Assembly (NCBI RefSeq): GCF_037039395.1
Contig: NZ_CP146242.1
Location: 2,987,001 to 3,051,000, forward strand
Source of the DNA: Agrobacterium vitis
GTDB taxonomy: Bacteria; Pseudomonadota; Alphaproteobacteria; Rhizobiales; Rhizobiaceae
Length of the DNA: 64,000 nt
Direction of reading: 5' to 3'
Positions within the stretch are counted from its first letter, which is position 1. Each line of letters starts with the position of its first letter. The notes beneath the pieces were generated by a model that worked only from the letters and a program-made list of their open reading frames with translations, had not been told where the DNA came from and searched no databases. Positions 18,286 to 27,989 of the stretch are shown piece by piece. The translations under genes and the position numbers were made by a program.

Positions 18286-19800
18286 ATGAACATTCAGGTT
18301 CAAACCACGGCGAGCACCCCGTTCAAGCTGAAATACGGCAATTTCATCGGTGGCGACTGGCGTGAGCCGGTGGGCGGCCGGTATTTTGAAAACACCACCC
18401 CTGTCACCGGTGGCAAGCTGTGCGATATCGCCCGCTCCGACGAGCGCGACATCAATCTGGCGCTGGACGCTGCCCATGCCGCCAAGGACAAATGGGGCAA
18501 GACCCCCGTTGCCGAGCGCGCCAATATGCTCAACCGCATTGCCGACCGGATGGAAAGCAATCTGGAGCTTCTGGCCCGGGCCGAAACCTGGGACAATGGC
18601 AAGCCGCTACGTGAAACCATGGCTGCCGATATTCCGCTGGCCGTCGATCATTTCCGCTATTTTGCCGCCTGCGTGCGCGCTCAGGAAGGCTCGATTGGCG
18701 AAATCGACCACGATACGGTCGCCTATCATTTCCACGAGCCGCTTGGCGTCGTCGGCCAGATCATTCCTTGGAATTTTCCGATCCTGATGGCCGCCTGGAA
18801 GCTGGCACCCGCCCTTGCCGCTGGCAATTGCGTCGTGCTGAAGCCCGCCGAGCAGACACCGGCATCGATTCTCGTCTGGGCCGAATTGATCGGCGACATC
18901 CTGCCGCCCGGCGTGCTCAATATCGTCAACGGCTTTGGTCTGGAAGCCGGCAAGCCGCTGGCCTCCAGCCCGCGCATCGCCAAGATCGCCTTTACCGGCG
19001 AAACCTCGACGGGCCGGTTGATCATGCAATATGCCAGCCAGAACCTCATTCCGGTGACGCTGGAACTGGGCGGAAAATCGCCGAATATCTTCTTCGAGGA
19101 TGTGCTGCGCGAAGATGATGATTATCTCGACAAGGCCCTGGAAGGCTTTGCGATGTTTGCCCTCAACCAGGGCGAAGTCTGCACCTGCCCAAGCCGGGCG
19201 CTGGTGCATGAAAAGATCTATGACCGCTTCATGGAAAAAGCCATCAAGCGCGTCGAGGCCATCGTTCAGGGTGATCCGCTGGATATGGGCACGATGATCG
19301 GGGCGCAGGCCTCCAGCGAGCAGCTTGAAAAAATCCTGTCCTATATGGATATCGGTCGCCAGGAAGGCGCCGAAATCCTGACCGGCGGCCATCGCAATAC
19401 CCTGTCCGGCGATCTCGCTGGTGGCTATTACGTCAAGCCGACCGTGTTCAAGGGTCATAACAAGATGCGGGTGTTCCAGGAGGAAATCTTCGGCCCGGTC
19501 GTCTCCGTCACCACCTTCAAGGACGAGGCCGAGGCACTGGAAATCGCTAATGACACCCTCTATGGCCTGGGTGCCGGCGTCTGGAGCCGCGATGCCAATA
19601 CCTGCTACCGCTTTGGCCGCAATATCCAGGCCGGGCGAGTCTGGACCAATTGCTACCACGCCTATCCGGCCCACGCGGCCTTCGGCGGCTACAAGCAATC
19701 GGGCATTGGTCGCGAAACCCACAAGATGATGCTGGATCATTATCAGCAGACCAAGAACATGCTGGTAAGTTATAGCCCCAAAGCCCTCGGCTTCTTCTAA
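18286..19800 (+). CDS. NAD(P)-dependent aldehyde dehydrogenase (AldB/acetaldehyde type)
   Basis: This 504-aa cytoplasmic ALDH oxidises aldehydes, probably acetaldehyde or similar, to acids. The catalytic Cys lies in [13 protein letters not shown] (first Cys) and the general base Glu in [11 protein letters not shown]. The cofactor loop is in [11 protein letters not shown], and the [12 protein letters not shown] segment is the usual N-terminal nucleotide-fold entry. It has an AGGGAGGATGAG ribosome site. The upstream GAF-Fis regulator and the downstream DUF779 gene are the partners usually seen with this ALDH class. Confidence 0.93.
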   Translation: MNIQVQTTASTPFKLKYGNFIGGDWREPVGGRYFENTTPVTGGKLCDIARSDERDINLALDAAHAAKDKWGKTPVAERANMLNRIADRMESNLELLARAETWDNGKPLRETMAADIPLAVDHFRYFAACVRAQEGSIGEIDHDTVAYHFHEPLGVVGQIIPWNFPILMAAWKLAPALAAGNCVVLKPAEQTPASILVWAELIGDILPPGVLNIVNGFGLEAGKPLASSPRIAKIAFTGETSTGRLIMQYASQNLIPVTLELGGKSPNIFFEDVLREDDDYLDKALEGFAMFALNQGEVCTCPSRALVHEKIYDRFMEKAIKRVEAIVQGDPLDMGTMIGAQASSEQLEKILSYMDIGRQEGAEILTGGHRNTLSGDLAGGYYVKPTVFKGHNKMRVFQEEIFGPVVSVTTFKDEAEALEIANDTLYGLGAGVWSRDANTCYRFGRNIQAGRVWTNCYHAYPAHAAFGGYKQSGIGRETHKMMLDHYQQTKNMLVSYSPKALGFF

Positions 19801-19824
19801 ACCCGTTGTAAATCCGCCCCGCTG

Positions 19825-19913
19825 GGCTGCAAATGTCTTCCGCCTGCGCTTCCGGTGCTCACGTACTCTATGTACGCTCCGCTCCGGTTCTCGTCGGAAG
19901 CCATTTTCGCCAC
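19825..19913. repeat. Direct repeat copy 1 (GCTCACGTAC...GTACGCTCCGCTCC)
   Basis: An 89-bp block is repeated at 19967-20046. Both copies begin GGCTGCAAATG, share GCGCTT-CGGTGCTCACGTAC and GTACGCTCCGCTCCG, and end CCATTTTCGCCAC. The centre is palindromic (CACGTAC...GTACG), so each copy could form a hairpin. They lie between the ALDH and DUF779 genes. Confidence 0.75.
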
Positions 19914-19966
19914 AGTGGGGCGAATTTCCAATCGGATTTGAACCCGCCGATATTCACGTCTGGAGG

Positions 19967-20046
19967 GGCTGCAAATGGTCATGTTCTGCGCTTTCGGTGC
20001 TCACGTACGCTCCGCTCCGATTCTCGAACATAACCATTTTCGCCAC
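19967..20046. repeat. Direct repeat copy 2
   Basis: This shorter, diverged copy of the block at 19825-19913 lacks the CTCTATGTAC segment in the centre. Together the two copies fill much of the 413-bp space between the ALDH and DUF779 genes. Confidence 0.75.
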
Positions 20047-20128
20047 CTCCAGCCGCGAATCTCGACGGGTTTAGCCGTCGAGATCGGAGCCTTTGGAAGT
20101 TCGTATGGGCTTGCGGCTCTTGCATTCT

Positions 20129-20170
20129 TCTCCCCAGCGGGGAGAAGGTGGCGGCAGCCGGATGAGGGGG
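20129..20170. repeat. Rhizobial intergenic repeat (TCTCCCCAGCGGGGAGAAGG...GATGAGGGG)
   Basis: The perfect palindrome CTCCCCAGCGGGGAG is followed by AAGGTGGCGGCAGCCGGATGAGGGG. This string, with small changes, is a common dispersed element of Rhizobiales genomes. It lies 44 bp before the DUF779 start. The attribution is from memory of such genomes. Confidence 0.6.
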
Positions 20171-20213
20171 GCGAAGCCGAGACGGACTTCTTTCTGTTTG
20201 AAACGAGGTAGCG

Positions 20214-20588
20214 ATGGACACGAGTTTGGATGGTGAACCAAGGGTCGTCGCGACAGCGGCGGCAATCGATTTGATCGGTGAGATCCGTAGGGATCATCCG
20301 CAGATCCTGTTTCATCAGTCCGGGGGCTGTTGTGATGGGTCATCGCCGATGTGTTATCCTGTCGATGATTATATCGTCGGGGATACCGATGTGAAGCTGG
20401 GCGAGATTGATGGCGTGCCCTTCTATATCCATAAGAGCCAATACGAAGTCTGGAAACATACCCAGTTGATCATTGATGTCGTGCCGGGGCGAGGGGGCAT
20501 GTTTTCGCTGGATAATGGCCGCGAAAAGCGCTTTCTGACCCGCTCAAAGCTGTTCGGGGGTGAGGTCTGCGCCTTGCCTACCCGCTAA
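20214..20588 (+). CDS. DUF779 protein, companion of aldehyde dehydrogenase
   Basis: This 124-aa soluble protein has a Cys-rich core (FHQSGGCCDGSSPMC, and VCALPTR at the end) and a central YIHKSQYEVWKHTQLIIDV segment typical of DUF779. Genes of this family are often next to aldehyde dehydrogenases of the type found upstream here. Their role is not known; the conserved Cys residues suggest metal binding or redox help for the enzyme. The ATG has a GAGGTAGCG ribosome site. Unusually, 413 bp of repeats separate it from the ALDH gene. Confidence 0.87.
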   Translation: MDTSLDGEPRVVATAAAIDLIGEIRRDHPQILFHQSGGCCDGSSPMCYPVDDYIVGDTDVKLGEIDGVPFYIHKSQYEVWKHTQLIIDVVPGRGGMFSLDNGREKRFLTRSKLFGGEVCALPTR

Positions 20589-20647
20589 CGATTGGCCGCT
20601 AACGATTAGCCCCGCTAACACTTGCGCCGAAGCGTTGAAATTTCGTC

Positions 20648-21538
20648 CTATAGCAGGCCGCATTTGGCGCAGGCAGCGTCGATGATTTCAAGCTTGATGG
20701 CTTGCGCCCTTGCATATTCCCGCCGAAAGAGGTTGGAAACCCAGAGTTCCGAGCGTCCGCGCCGTCCTTTCCAGCCGATGGTTCCGGCATCGGAGGCGTC
20801 GAGCAGCTTGCGGGTGAGATGCGAGCGCGACAGATGAAATGTCTCGGCCATGGTCTGGATCGATACCGTGCCGATCAAAATCTGCTCTGCATCGGCGTCG
20901 GTATCCTGGCTTTTGGCGATCAGCCAGTCAATGATGATATTGCCGTTGTTCAGCCAGACGAAGGGATCGAAAATCTTCGGTTGCTCGCGTAGCTCGGGGG
21001 TCTGCATGAAGGCGGAGGCGACAAGCGGATGCAGCTTGCTCATGTCCCGGCCATTGGCCTCGAAGTTTTGCAGCCGTGCGCCGTCATCGAACCCGTCCAG
21101 GCTTCGCAGATGGATCTCCATCCAGCCCGCCGCACTGCCAAGGCTGGCCTCGGTCGGCACCAGCGGCCTGCTGCGGCGGTCGGTGGTGGTTGTTTCGCGG
21201 GCGATGCCGTAGGCTTCCATTTCCTTCAGAAATGCGTCCGCCGTATTGCGGCTGGCCACGCCATTGGCTTCGATAAAGTCGAAATAGCGGGCGGGCAGGA
21301 TCTGGCCCGCCTCGAAATATTGCATCAGGGCAATCTGTCCGAGAAGCCAGCGCTGGTGACTGGCAAAAACCCTTGCGATCTGAGGGCGCTCCTCAAACCG
21401 TTTCAAGAAGGCTTCCGCCTGCACGCGGATGATCGGATGAATCCGAGGATGGGATAGCATGGCGCTGGCTGTGAAAGGCATGGCCTGGTGTTTCGTTGGC
21501 TGCGCTGGAATATCGTCTTGAGCTTGCGTGCAGGTCAT
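20648..21538 (-). CDS. Putative winged-helix regulator of unknown family
   Basis: This 296-aa soluble, largely helical protein has two parts that look like winged-helix units. One is at about residues 75-125 (RYFDFIEANGVASRNTADAFLKEMEAYGI). One is at about 225-270 (VSIQTMAETFHLSRSHLTRKLL, then a GWKGRRGRSELWVS wing). No enzyme motif is visible. The ATG at 21538 has GGAAA five bases upstream. It is convergent with the DUF779 gene. I do not recognise a named family; a transcription regulator is the best guess. Confidence 0.7.
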   Translation of the reverse strand: MTCTQAQDDIPAQPTKHQAMPFTASAMLSHPRIHPIIRVQAEAFLKRFEERPQIARVFASHQRWLLGQIALMQYFEAGQILPARYFDFIEANGVASRNTADAFLKEMEAYGIARETTTTDRRSRPLVPTEASLGSAAGWMEIHLRSLDGFDDGARLQNFEANGRDMSKLHPLVASAFMQTPELREQPKIFDPFVWLNNGNIIIDWLIAKSQDTDADAEQILIGTVSIQTMAETFHLSRSHLTRKLLDASDAGTIGWKGRRGRSELWVSNLFRREYARAQAIKLEIIDAACAKCGLL

Positions 21539-21906
21539 GGTTTCCGGGCCAGTTTTTCAATGCAAATAGAAGGGTATCCGAAGCTCAACCATTCATCAAT
21601 GGATTAGCCATCTGCAACCATTCTGTTTTGACCAGATCGTTTCTGCTCTTCGTGGAATCGCAGCAACGCTCTCGTTCTTGTTTGTACGCATTTCCGGACA
21701 GAAAATCGGTGTCCAGTTTTCCTGGAAATGCTCTATGGATTTTTCGAGATTTTTACACCGGATCGGTGCTGACGTCATGCCAGCCGGAAAAGCATGTGCG
21801 ACGAATAGGGTATTTCCGTTTTGCATCGGAATGCGAAAAGCGCGGTCCGTCTCCCCGAAAAGACAAACGGCAGCAAAAGGCGCTGTAACACGTTAATCTG
21901 CCAGGT
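21539..21906. other. Intergenic region with a partial repeat
   Basis: This stretch of about 370 bp without a credible gene separates the winged-helix gene (minus) from prs (minus). Near 21835-21890 it holds a fragment resembling the CCGAAAAGACAAACG repeat and a GGCGCTGTAACA piece of the RIME-like element. Short ORFs here show no coding character. Confidence 0.4.
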
Positions 21907-21937
21907 AATCCCTGAAACCGATTTCGGTTCAGGGATT
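21907..21937 (-). terminator. Long hairpin after prs, possible terminator
   Basis: The near-perfect inverted repeat AATCCCTGAA-ACCGA / TCGG-TTCAGGGATT lies 22 bases after the prs stop. There is no clear T-run on either side, so it may end transcription weakly or protect the mRNA 3' end. Confidence 0.5.
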
Positions 21938-21958
21938 TACGCAAGCGTGCCGCGACGA

Positions 21959-22891
<933 letters not shown>

Positions 22892-23225
22892 TTGTGCCCG
22901 CCTGTTTGCATCCCGCTACGCGACCCCGTCTGGGCATCCCGCCTCGGATTAAAACTGTTACAACCGACCCCAGCACACTTGTTTCATGCGCGGCGCTGCA
23001 ATGCGGGCTTTTTAGCGCCCTTGCCCCTGAATGCAAGTGGTTTGCGACAGTTCTCACGGAAATTCGTAAACGAAGTGATTTTCCCGCACGTGAAGGTTCA
23101 TATGTGTCGGTATTCAGTGCGCTAAAGATCGGATTTGATGTGCATGGCAATTCTGCGCCAAAGATTGGCCCTTTACTAAAAGGTATTCATTCGAGCTAAT
23201 TTATGGATGGCGAAAGGAATAGTAG
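22892..23225. other. Intergenic region upstream of prs
   Basis: This 334-bp stretch shows no convincing gene. It must contain the prs promoter (minus strand). The AT content rises towards 23.2 kb, where the accessory island begins. Confidence 0.4.
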
Positions 23226-23540
23226 ATGGACGTAATTGCCGAAGTGTTAATGGACTAGGAACTACAACAGATTCAGCGCCTACCAGATGGCCCCGACACC
23301 GTCATTGTGTTTAAATACGGGCGGATCACTGCTTGGACAGAAGTCAAAGTCAACATATCCATTCGAGATACCCCGCTTGTCGTTAAACAGGTAATTCGTT
23401 CCAGAGAGTGGTACACGATCATCTTCAATGGTGGAGATATTCGGATCAGCCGCATTCCGGTTTGGCCATCTCCTGAATGTTTCATCTATAATGGTATTAA
23501 TGACCCAACGGTGATGGTCTTAGATTGCGGAGACGAGTAG
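23226..23540 (+). pseudogene. Small accessory gene interrupted by in-frame TAG
   Basis: The ATG at 23226 has a strong GAAAGGAAT ribosome site, but codon 11 (23256-23258) is TAG. The frame then continues without a stop (ELQQIQRLPDGPDTVIVF...) to a second TAG at 23538. Beyond that, the same frame stays open into the next gene. A GTG at 23307 could restart translation and give 77 aa. The sequence looks protein-coding across the first TAG, so a Gln CAG-to-TAG change is likely. The family is unknown; the context suggests an orphan immunity-type or toxin-associated protein. Confidence 0.55.
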
Positions 23541-23633
23541 AGCGAAGTCGATTTCACATCAATTGTGGACGTTGCGATGTTCCTCTCTAAGAAACACGTT
23601 AATCAATTGACTGCGTTGCTAAGGAGGACAAGC

Positions 23634-23999
23634 ATGAATTTCCCGGAGGAGATGCTTTGGGACCATATCAATGATGGCTGGAGCCGTATGTCTTTCAAGC
23701 AGCGTAAGCTGTGGGACGTTATCAAGCGAATGCCGGAAGAATGGGAGCTAAAGGGCTACGGCCCTTGCTGGGTCGTGGCATTGGTTGGCGAAATTGTAAT
23801 CTATTACAACCATTTCGAAGATGGCTTCAATCGATCACCATGGTCGCAATTCGGTGTTATCGAACGATATCAGTCGTTGCAAATTGGGCCGGAGGACATG
23901 GTTCAGATGCAGCTTAATGACATCGAGGCAGGTTACAGCCTTGGCCCCTGGACGAGCAGTCCAATCGCTGGCAACCACGTCGTTAATTATAGCCGATGA
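23634..23999 (+). CDS. Hypothetical protein of an accessory island
   Basis: This 121-aa soluble protein starts at the ATG at 23634, behind an AAGGAGG site 6 bases away. It is rich in Trp and aromatic residues (WDHINDGWSRMSFKQRKLW, WVVALVGEIVIYYNHFEDGFNRSPWSQFG) and looks like a single compact domain. Small proteins with this W-x-VALVG...YN-x-x-EDGFN pattern are common hypotheticals in Proteobacteria. No function is known to me. It lies in an AT-richer island with a broken gene upstream and an Imm50-like gene downstream. Confidence 0.7.
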   Translation: MNFPEEMLWDHINDGWSRMSFKQRKLWDVIKRMPEEWELKGYGPCWVVALVGEIVIYYNHFEDGFNRSPWSQFGVIERYQSLQIGPEDMVQMQLNDIEAGYSLGPWTSSPIAGNHVVNYSR

Positions 24000-24075
24000 T
24001 CGCAAAAGGGCCAAAACGCAAAGTGGGCCGCTTAGGGCTATAAGCGGAGGTATGGTCTCGTTCCTTATCGCAGTC

Positions 24076-24495
24076 TCAAGCGCCATCTGGTTGTCCGGGA
24101 ACAATCGATATCGCCAGTTTTTTGGCTCGAATGAAGCCATCCAACCCGTAGCAAGGTAAGAGTTCAATCTCGATGTCTTTGATATCCTCCTCCATCGCGT
24201 AATAGTTAGATCGGCCTCGGTCGGTTGCACGTTGCACGATAAGGCCCGCGATGACATTTTGATCGCTAAAACCATTCAGCTGGAGGTCCATGATGCCTTC
24301 AAGGCTGAAAGTCACGATAGCGTGCTTATACCCGTTTTGCTCACCCCCGCTCTCGGCTGCCCAGCTATGTATTTTCAGTTCACTGGCTCCGGTTCTGCTA
24401 AGAGACAGACTAAGAACCTCTGCGTCATGAAATTTCGGCATCTCCCCAAACCATGCCAATAGTTCTCTTCCCCCCGGTACATCAGCGTAGATCAT
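24076..24495 (-). CDS. Immunity 50 (Imm50)-like protein
   Basis: This 139-aa soluble protein has the pattern of the Imm50 family of polymorphic-toxin immunity proteins: a start with LLAWFGEMPKFHDAEVLSL, then LKIHSW and a KHAIVTFSLEGI strand. The QNVIAGLIVQ segment follows. The GTG further upstream is less likely than the ATG at 24495, which has GGAAA. No toxin gene is adjacent, so it would be an orphan immunity gene, perhaps left from a lost toxin pair or protecting against neighbours. The family match is by eye only. Confidence 0.65.
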   Translation of the reverse strand: MIYADVPGGRELLAWFGEMPKFHDAEVLSLSLSRTGASELKIHSWAAESGGEQNGYKHAIVTFSLEGIMDLQLNGFSDQNVIAGLIVQRATDRGRSNYYAMEEDIKDIEIELLPCYGLDGFIRAKKLAISIVPGQPDGA

Positions 24496-24672
24496 TCGTT
24501 TTCCATGTTTTTGGTAATCCACCTTGCCGTTGCAGCCTGAAGATATTGAAAAGCGTCCTCAAACTTCAGGCCGGTGTCAATAAAGGGCCACTATTGGTCG
24601 TGGTTGGAATGCAACAACAGGTGAAGACCGACTATCTCAGTCTACAGCAACTTCCCCCCAATCAGCACTCTG

Positions 24673-25602
24673 CTACCCTGTATTTCTCGCACGCCAGTCA
24701 ACATATTCCTCAAGAGTCTTGTTGGCGATGATCTGCATGACGGAGGCGGGGACGGCGGCCCAGGGGTCTTGGGCTTTGCCTGGCACGGTCTGCTGGCCCT
24801 GGATGCGGTGCAGGCGGTTGCCGCTGGCGTCGAGAACGTCCCAGACATAGACGACGGTGATCTTGCCGCCCTCGCCATAGGCGGAGAAATAGCCTTTGAG
24901 GATATGGCGGGCCTGTTCGCCGCTTGAACTGCGCATCATCAGGCCTTTGGCGCGGGCCTCTGCCCCCAATTGGCGCGAGAGCGGCGTGACCGCCTCGACC
25001 GGCGCGCCGATGATTGGCAGGAAGCGGATCGAGTCTGGTCCGGCATCGCCAGCCGGAGCAAGCGAGGCTTGCTGCGAGGGTGCGGGCGAGGCAGGAGCGG
25101 CGGCTTCGTCATCGGTTTGCGGCGCGAGAGCGGCCTGTTCTTCAGGCTCCGGTTGGCTGACCGATGATCCGGCCTCGGCCTGCTCATGCATCCGGTTCTG
25201 TTGTCGCTCGGGCTGCTGCCAGCTTTGCTGGCGGCGGGGTTGGCCGTCCAGTGGTTCGGAGGCAACCGGATTATAGCCGTTTTGGAGAGCTTGAGCCTGG
25301 GCTTCCAGCGAATTTTGTGGCTGGGCCTGCTGTTGCGGATAGGGGGAATAGGCCTGTTCCGGTACTTGCTCACGCTGGCGGTGTGGGCGGCGGGGAACAT
25401 CCTCATTCTGGCGCATGGCCGTCTGCATGTCTTCCCCGGTCAGCGGCTTGCTGATCGAGCCGCTGGTGCCGACATCGAGCGGTGGTGTCAGCGTGTCGGA
25501 GACGCTGCAACCGGCCAGACCGGCACTGGCCAGGCCAGCGCTGGCCAGACCACCAAGGGCCAGAACGAGCGCGGAGCCGATGCTGGAAGCGGGACGTCTC
25601 AT
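24673..25602 (-). CDS. Probable outer-membrane or periplasmic lipoprotein
   Basis: This 309-aa protein has a lipoprotein signal peptide with lipobox LAGC and Cys at about residue 32. The signal contains a threefold ASAGL-type repeat encoded by a short DNA repeat near 25540. Residues about 60-195 are low-complexity, rich in Gln, Pro and Ala, and probably unfolded. The C-terminal 115 residues (IRFLPIIGAPVEAVTPLSRQL... ending EEYVDWRARNTG) form the only globular domain. Lipoproteins of this form are conserved in rhizobia, but the role is not known. Its anchor would be attached by Lgt, encoded later in the window. Confidence 0.8.
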   Translation of the reverse strand: MRRPASSIGSALVLALGGLASAGLASAGLAGCSVSDTLTPPLDVGTSGSISKPLTGEDMQTAMRQNEDVPRRPHRQREQVPEQAYSPYPQQQAQPQNSLEAQAQALQNGYNPVASEPLDGQPRRQQSWQQPERQQNRMHEQAEAGSSVSQPEPEEQAALAPQTDDEAAAPASPAPSQQASLAPAGDAGPDSIRFLPIIGAPVEAVTPLSRQLGAEARAKGLMMRSSSGEQARHILKGYFSAYGEGGKITVVYVWDVLDASGNRLHRIQGQQTVPGKAQDPWAAVPASVMQIIANKTLEEYVDWRARNTG

Positions 25603-25742
25603 TGGCTGCCTCCTTAACGGCTGCGTTCGTATGAGAATCCCGCGATTATCTTCCTAAAACGTTAAATTTTGCTTCAAACGCGACGTACATGTCGCCTTTT
25701 ATCGACGAAAATGCGTCTTTGATGTCAGGGCATCGAAGATGT

Positions 25743-26898
25743 TTACGCCTTGATGATCAGGTCAAGCGGATGGCGCGACAGCGCACGGGGTGCGCCTTCG
25801 GTGGTGAGATAAGTATGGCCGAGCGTCATCGCAGTCTCGCGTTCGGAATCCATGATGATCATGTGGATGAATAGCGACATGTCAGGCAGGATTTGCTGGG
25901 GATTGCCGATGTGGAACATCTGGTGCTCCATCCACGACGGGGAGAAGCGGGCGCCCAGCGAATAGCCGCAGGCATTCAGCCGGTGGCGGGTCAGGCCGCG
26001 CTCGTCCAGCACCCTGGCATGGGTCTCGAATACATCGCCGAAGGTATGGCCGGGCCGCAGAACGGTTTCGATTTCCTGGATCGCTTCACGGCAGGCAGCG
26101 TAAAGTTCACGGTGGCGGGGCGAGGGTTCGCCGACCAGCACGGTGCGCATCATCGCCGCATGGTAATGGGCCGAGACGCCCGCCCATTCCAGCGTCAGCT
26201 TGGTCATTGGCCGACAGCGTGCGGCGGCCCGCCTTGTAGCGGCATAGCAGTGCATCCTGACCGGAGCCGATAATGAATTCATTGGCCGGATAATCGCCGC
26301 CACCGGCAAAGACCGCGCCTTGCATGGCAGCGAGAATGGCGGCTTCGTCGCCCCCGGCTGAAATCAGCGGCAAGGCTGCATCCAGCGCGTCATCGGCCAG
26401 ACTGGCGGCCTTTTCCACATAGGCAATCTCTTCCGCGCTCTTGATCAGCCGCAAATCGCTGACCAGCATCGAGGCATCGATCAATTCACCGAAGCTCAGC
26501 AATTGATTGTCCAGCAGCCGGGCGACCCGTCCGGTCATGCCATGGGTGTCGTATTCGATGCCCAGCCGGCAGCCGAGCAAGTCCAGATCGTTGAGCAGAT
26601 CCTTCAGGTCGCTGGTCGGATCGGCATTGGTACGGTCAACCCAGATCAGGATATTGTCTATGGTCGAGGTCTGGCGGGCCTGACGCAGATCCGCCGAGCG
26701 GGTCAGAAGCGTCATCGAGCCATCGGCCTTCACCACCAGCGTCTGGAAGAAGCAGTAGCCGAAGGTGTCATAGCCGGTCAGCCAATACATGCTTTCCTGG
26801 GCAAACAGCAGCATGGCATCCAGCTTCTGTTCGCGCATCCTGTCGGTCAGGCGTTCCAGCCGGGCGGCGTATTCGGCGTTTGAAAAATGCAAAGTCAT
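25743..26898 (-). pseudogene. M24 family peptidase (Xaa-Pro peptidase-like), frameshifted
   Basis: The gene is complete in content but split. The N-terminal creatinase-like part and the start of the M24 fold run to ...RRTLSANDQ, and the frame then shifts. The rest (LTLEWAGVSAHYHAAMMRT... to LDLIIKA) continues in another frame. Removing one base at about 26200-26201 joins them as SANDQLTLEWAG. The expected length is about 384 aa. Its start overlaps the pgeF stop by 4 bases, so it is the last gene of the lgt operon. The two Asp metal ligands of typical M24 enzymes are not seen (EWAG, HAAMMRT instead), as in some divergent members. Confidence 0.85.
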
Positions 26899-27725
26899 GC
26901 GCGAGGCCCCTGAAGCATGATGGCGGAGATCTGGCGGCCGTAGTCCGGCTCGCCCGCGTGGGTGGTGCGGCGATAGGAGAAGAACCGCTCCGGATCGCCA
27001 TAGGTGCAGAGGCCAAGCATGTCGGCGGCAATTCCGGCATCCTTCAGCCGCTTCACTGTCAGTCCCGGCAGATCGAACATTGAATGGCCGGGTTTGGTCG
27101 AAGGCGTGAAGAATTGCCGATAGGCGGGATCATGGGCCAGAAACCGCTCGACGAATTCCGGGCCGACCTCATAGGCCTTGGCGCTGATCGACGGGCCAAG
27201 CGTGGCGACGATGCTGGCACGGGCAGCACCAAGCGCGATCATCGCCTCGATGGTGTTTTCCAGCACGCCGGTCAGCGCGCCCTTCCATCCGGCATGGGCA
27301 GCCCCGATGATGCGGTTGACCGGGTCGGCAAACAGGATCGGTCCGCAATCGGCGGCAAGCGCCCCCAGGATAAGGCCGGGCCGGTCGGTGACCATGGCAT
27401 CCACCTGTGGCCTTTGCGACCCGAAAGGCTCTGTCACCGTCACCACATTGGGCGAATGGACCTGATGAACCGTGACAAGATCGGCCTCTTCCCGGCCAAA
27501 CCAGCCAGCCACGCGGGCGCGGTTTTCATGCACATGCGCCGGATCGTCATTTGAGCCGAGCCCGATATTCAGCCCCGCGTAAATGCCGGTGGAAACGCCG
27601 CCATGCCGGGTGAAAAAGCCGTGGACTATCCCGGCCGACTCGCAGGGAGCCAGAAGGGCGCTCTGCAAGGGGGATGGTCTGGTTTCGGGCTGAAGGTGGG
27701 CCACATCGTGTGTCGAGGACGGCAT
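26895..27725 (-). CDS. pgeF: Peptidoglycan editing factor / laccase-domain protein PgeF (YfiH)
   Basis: This 276-aa protein of the YfiH (DUF152) family is reported to remove wrongly incorporated Ser/Gly from peptidoglycan precursors and in some members to act on purine nucleosides. The metal-site residues are visible: His in VHQVHSPNV, Cys in LAADCGPILFAD and His in HAGWKGALTG. The C-terminal CTYGDPERFFSYRR block is conserved. The ATG at 27725 has AAGGGA before it. The downstream M24 gene overlaps by 4 bases. Confidence 0.92.
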   Translation of the reverse strand: MPSSTHDVAHLQPETRPSPLQSALLAPCESAGIVHGFFTRHGGVSTGIYAGLNIGLGSNDDPAHVHENRARVAGWFGREEADLVTVHQVHSPNVVTVTEPFGSQRPQVDAMVTDRPGLILGALAADCGPILFADPVNRIIGAAHAGWKGALTGVLENTIEAMIALGAARASIVATLGPSISAKAYEVGPEFVERFLAHDPAYRQFFTPSTKPGHSMFDLPGLTVKRLKDAGIAADMLGLCTYGDPERFFSYRRTTHAGEPDYGRQISAIMLQGPRA

Positions 27726-27753
27726 CGGTGTCCCTTTCGCATGTCTTCGAGCA

Positions 27754-27846
27754 TCGTGCAGAAAATTGGAATCTGCACGATATCAACAGTTTTTGTTTGC
27801 GCATCGGATTTATCCGAAAACCGGTTTCCACTTTTCGGTCCGATGC
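27754..27846. repeat. Palindromic intergenic repeat with two inverted repeats
   Basis: The first inverted repeat is TCGTGCAGA / TCTGCACGA (27754-27780). The second is GCATCGGA...TCCGATGC (27801-27846), enclosing AAAACCGGTTTCCACTTTT, a string widely repeated in Rhizobiaceae. It lies upstream of pgeF, on the promoter side, and separates it from the methyltransferase gene. Confidence 0.65.
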
Positions 27847-27989
27847 TCTAATCCGAATCAATCGGAATTATGTCCAGGATTTTTGCCCGCAGCACGGTCA
27901 GATCCGGCGATTTGGCCGGATGTGACCATCACTGCGGTAATCTGTCAATCCTGGGTCAAAACGCGGCCTGAGCTAAAGGTCGGCCTGGG

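Noticed and set aside
22894..23199. 101-codon plus-strand ORF upstream of prs
   Set aside because: It has no ribosome site and a composition unlike protein, and it covers the expected prs promoter.
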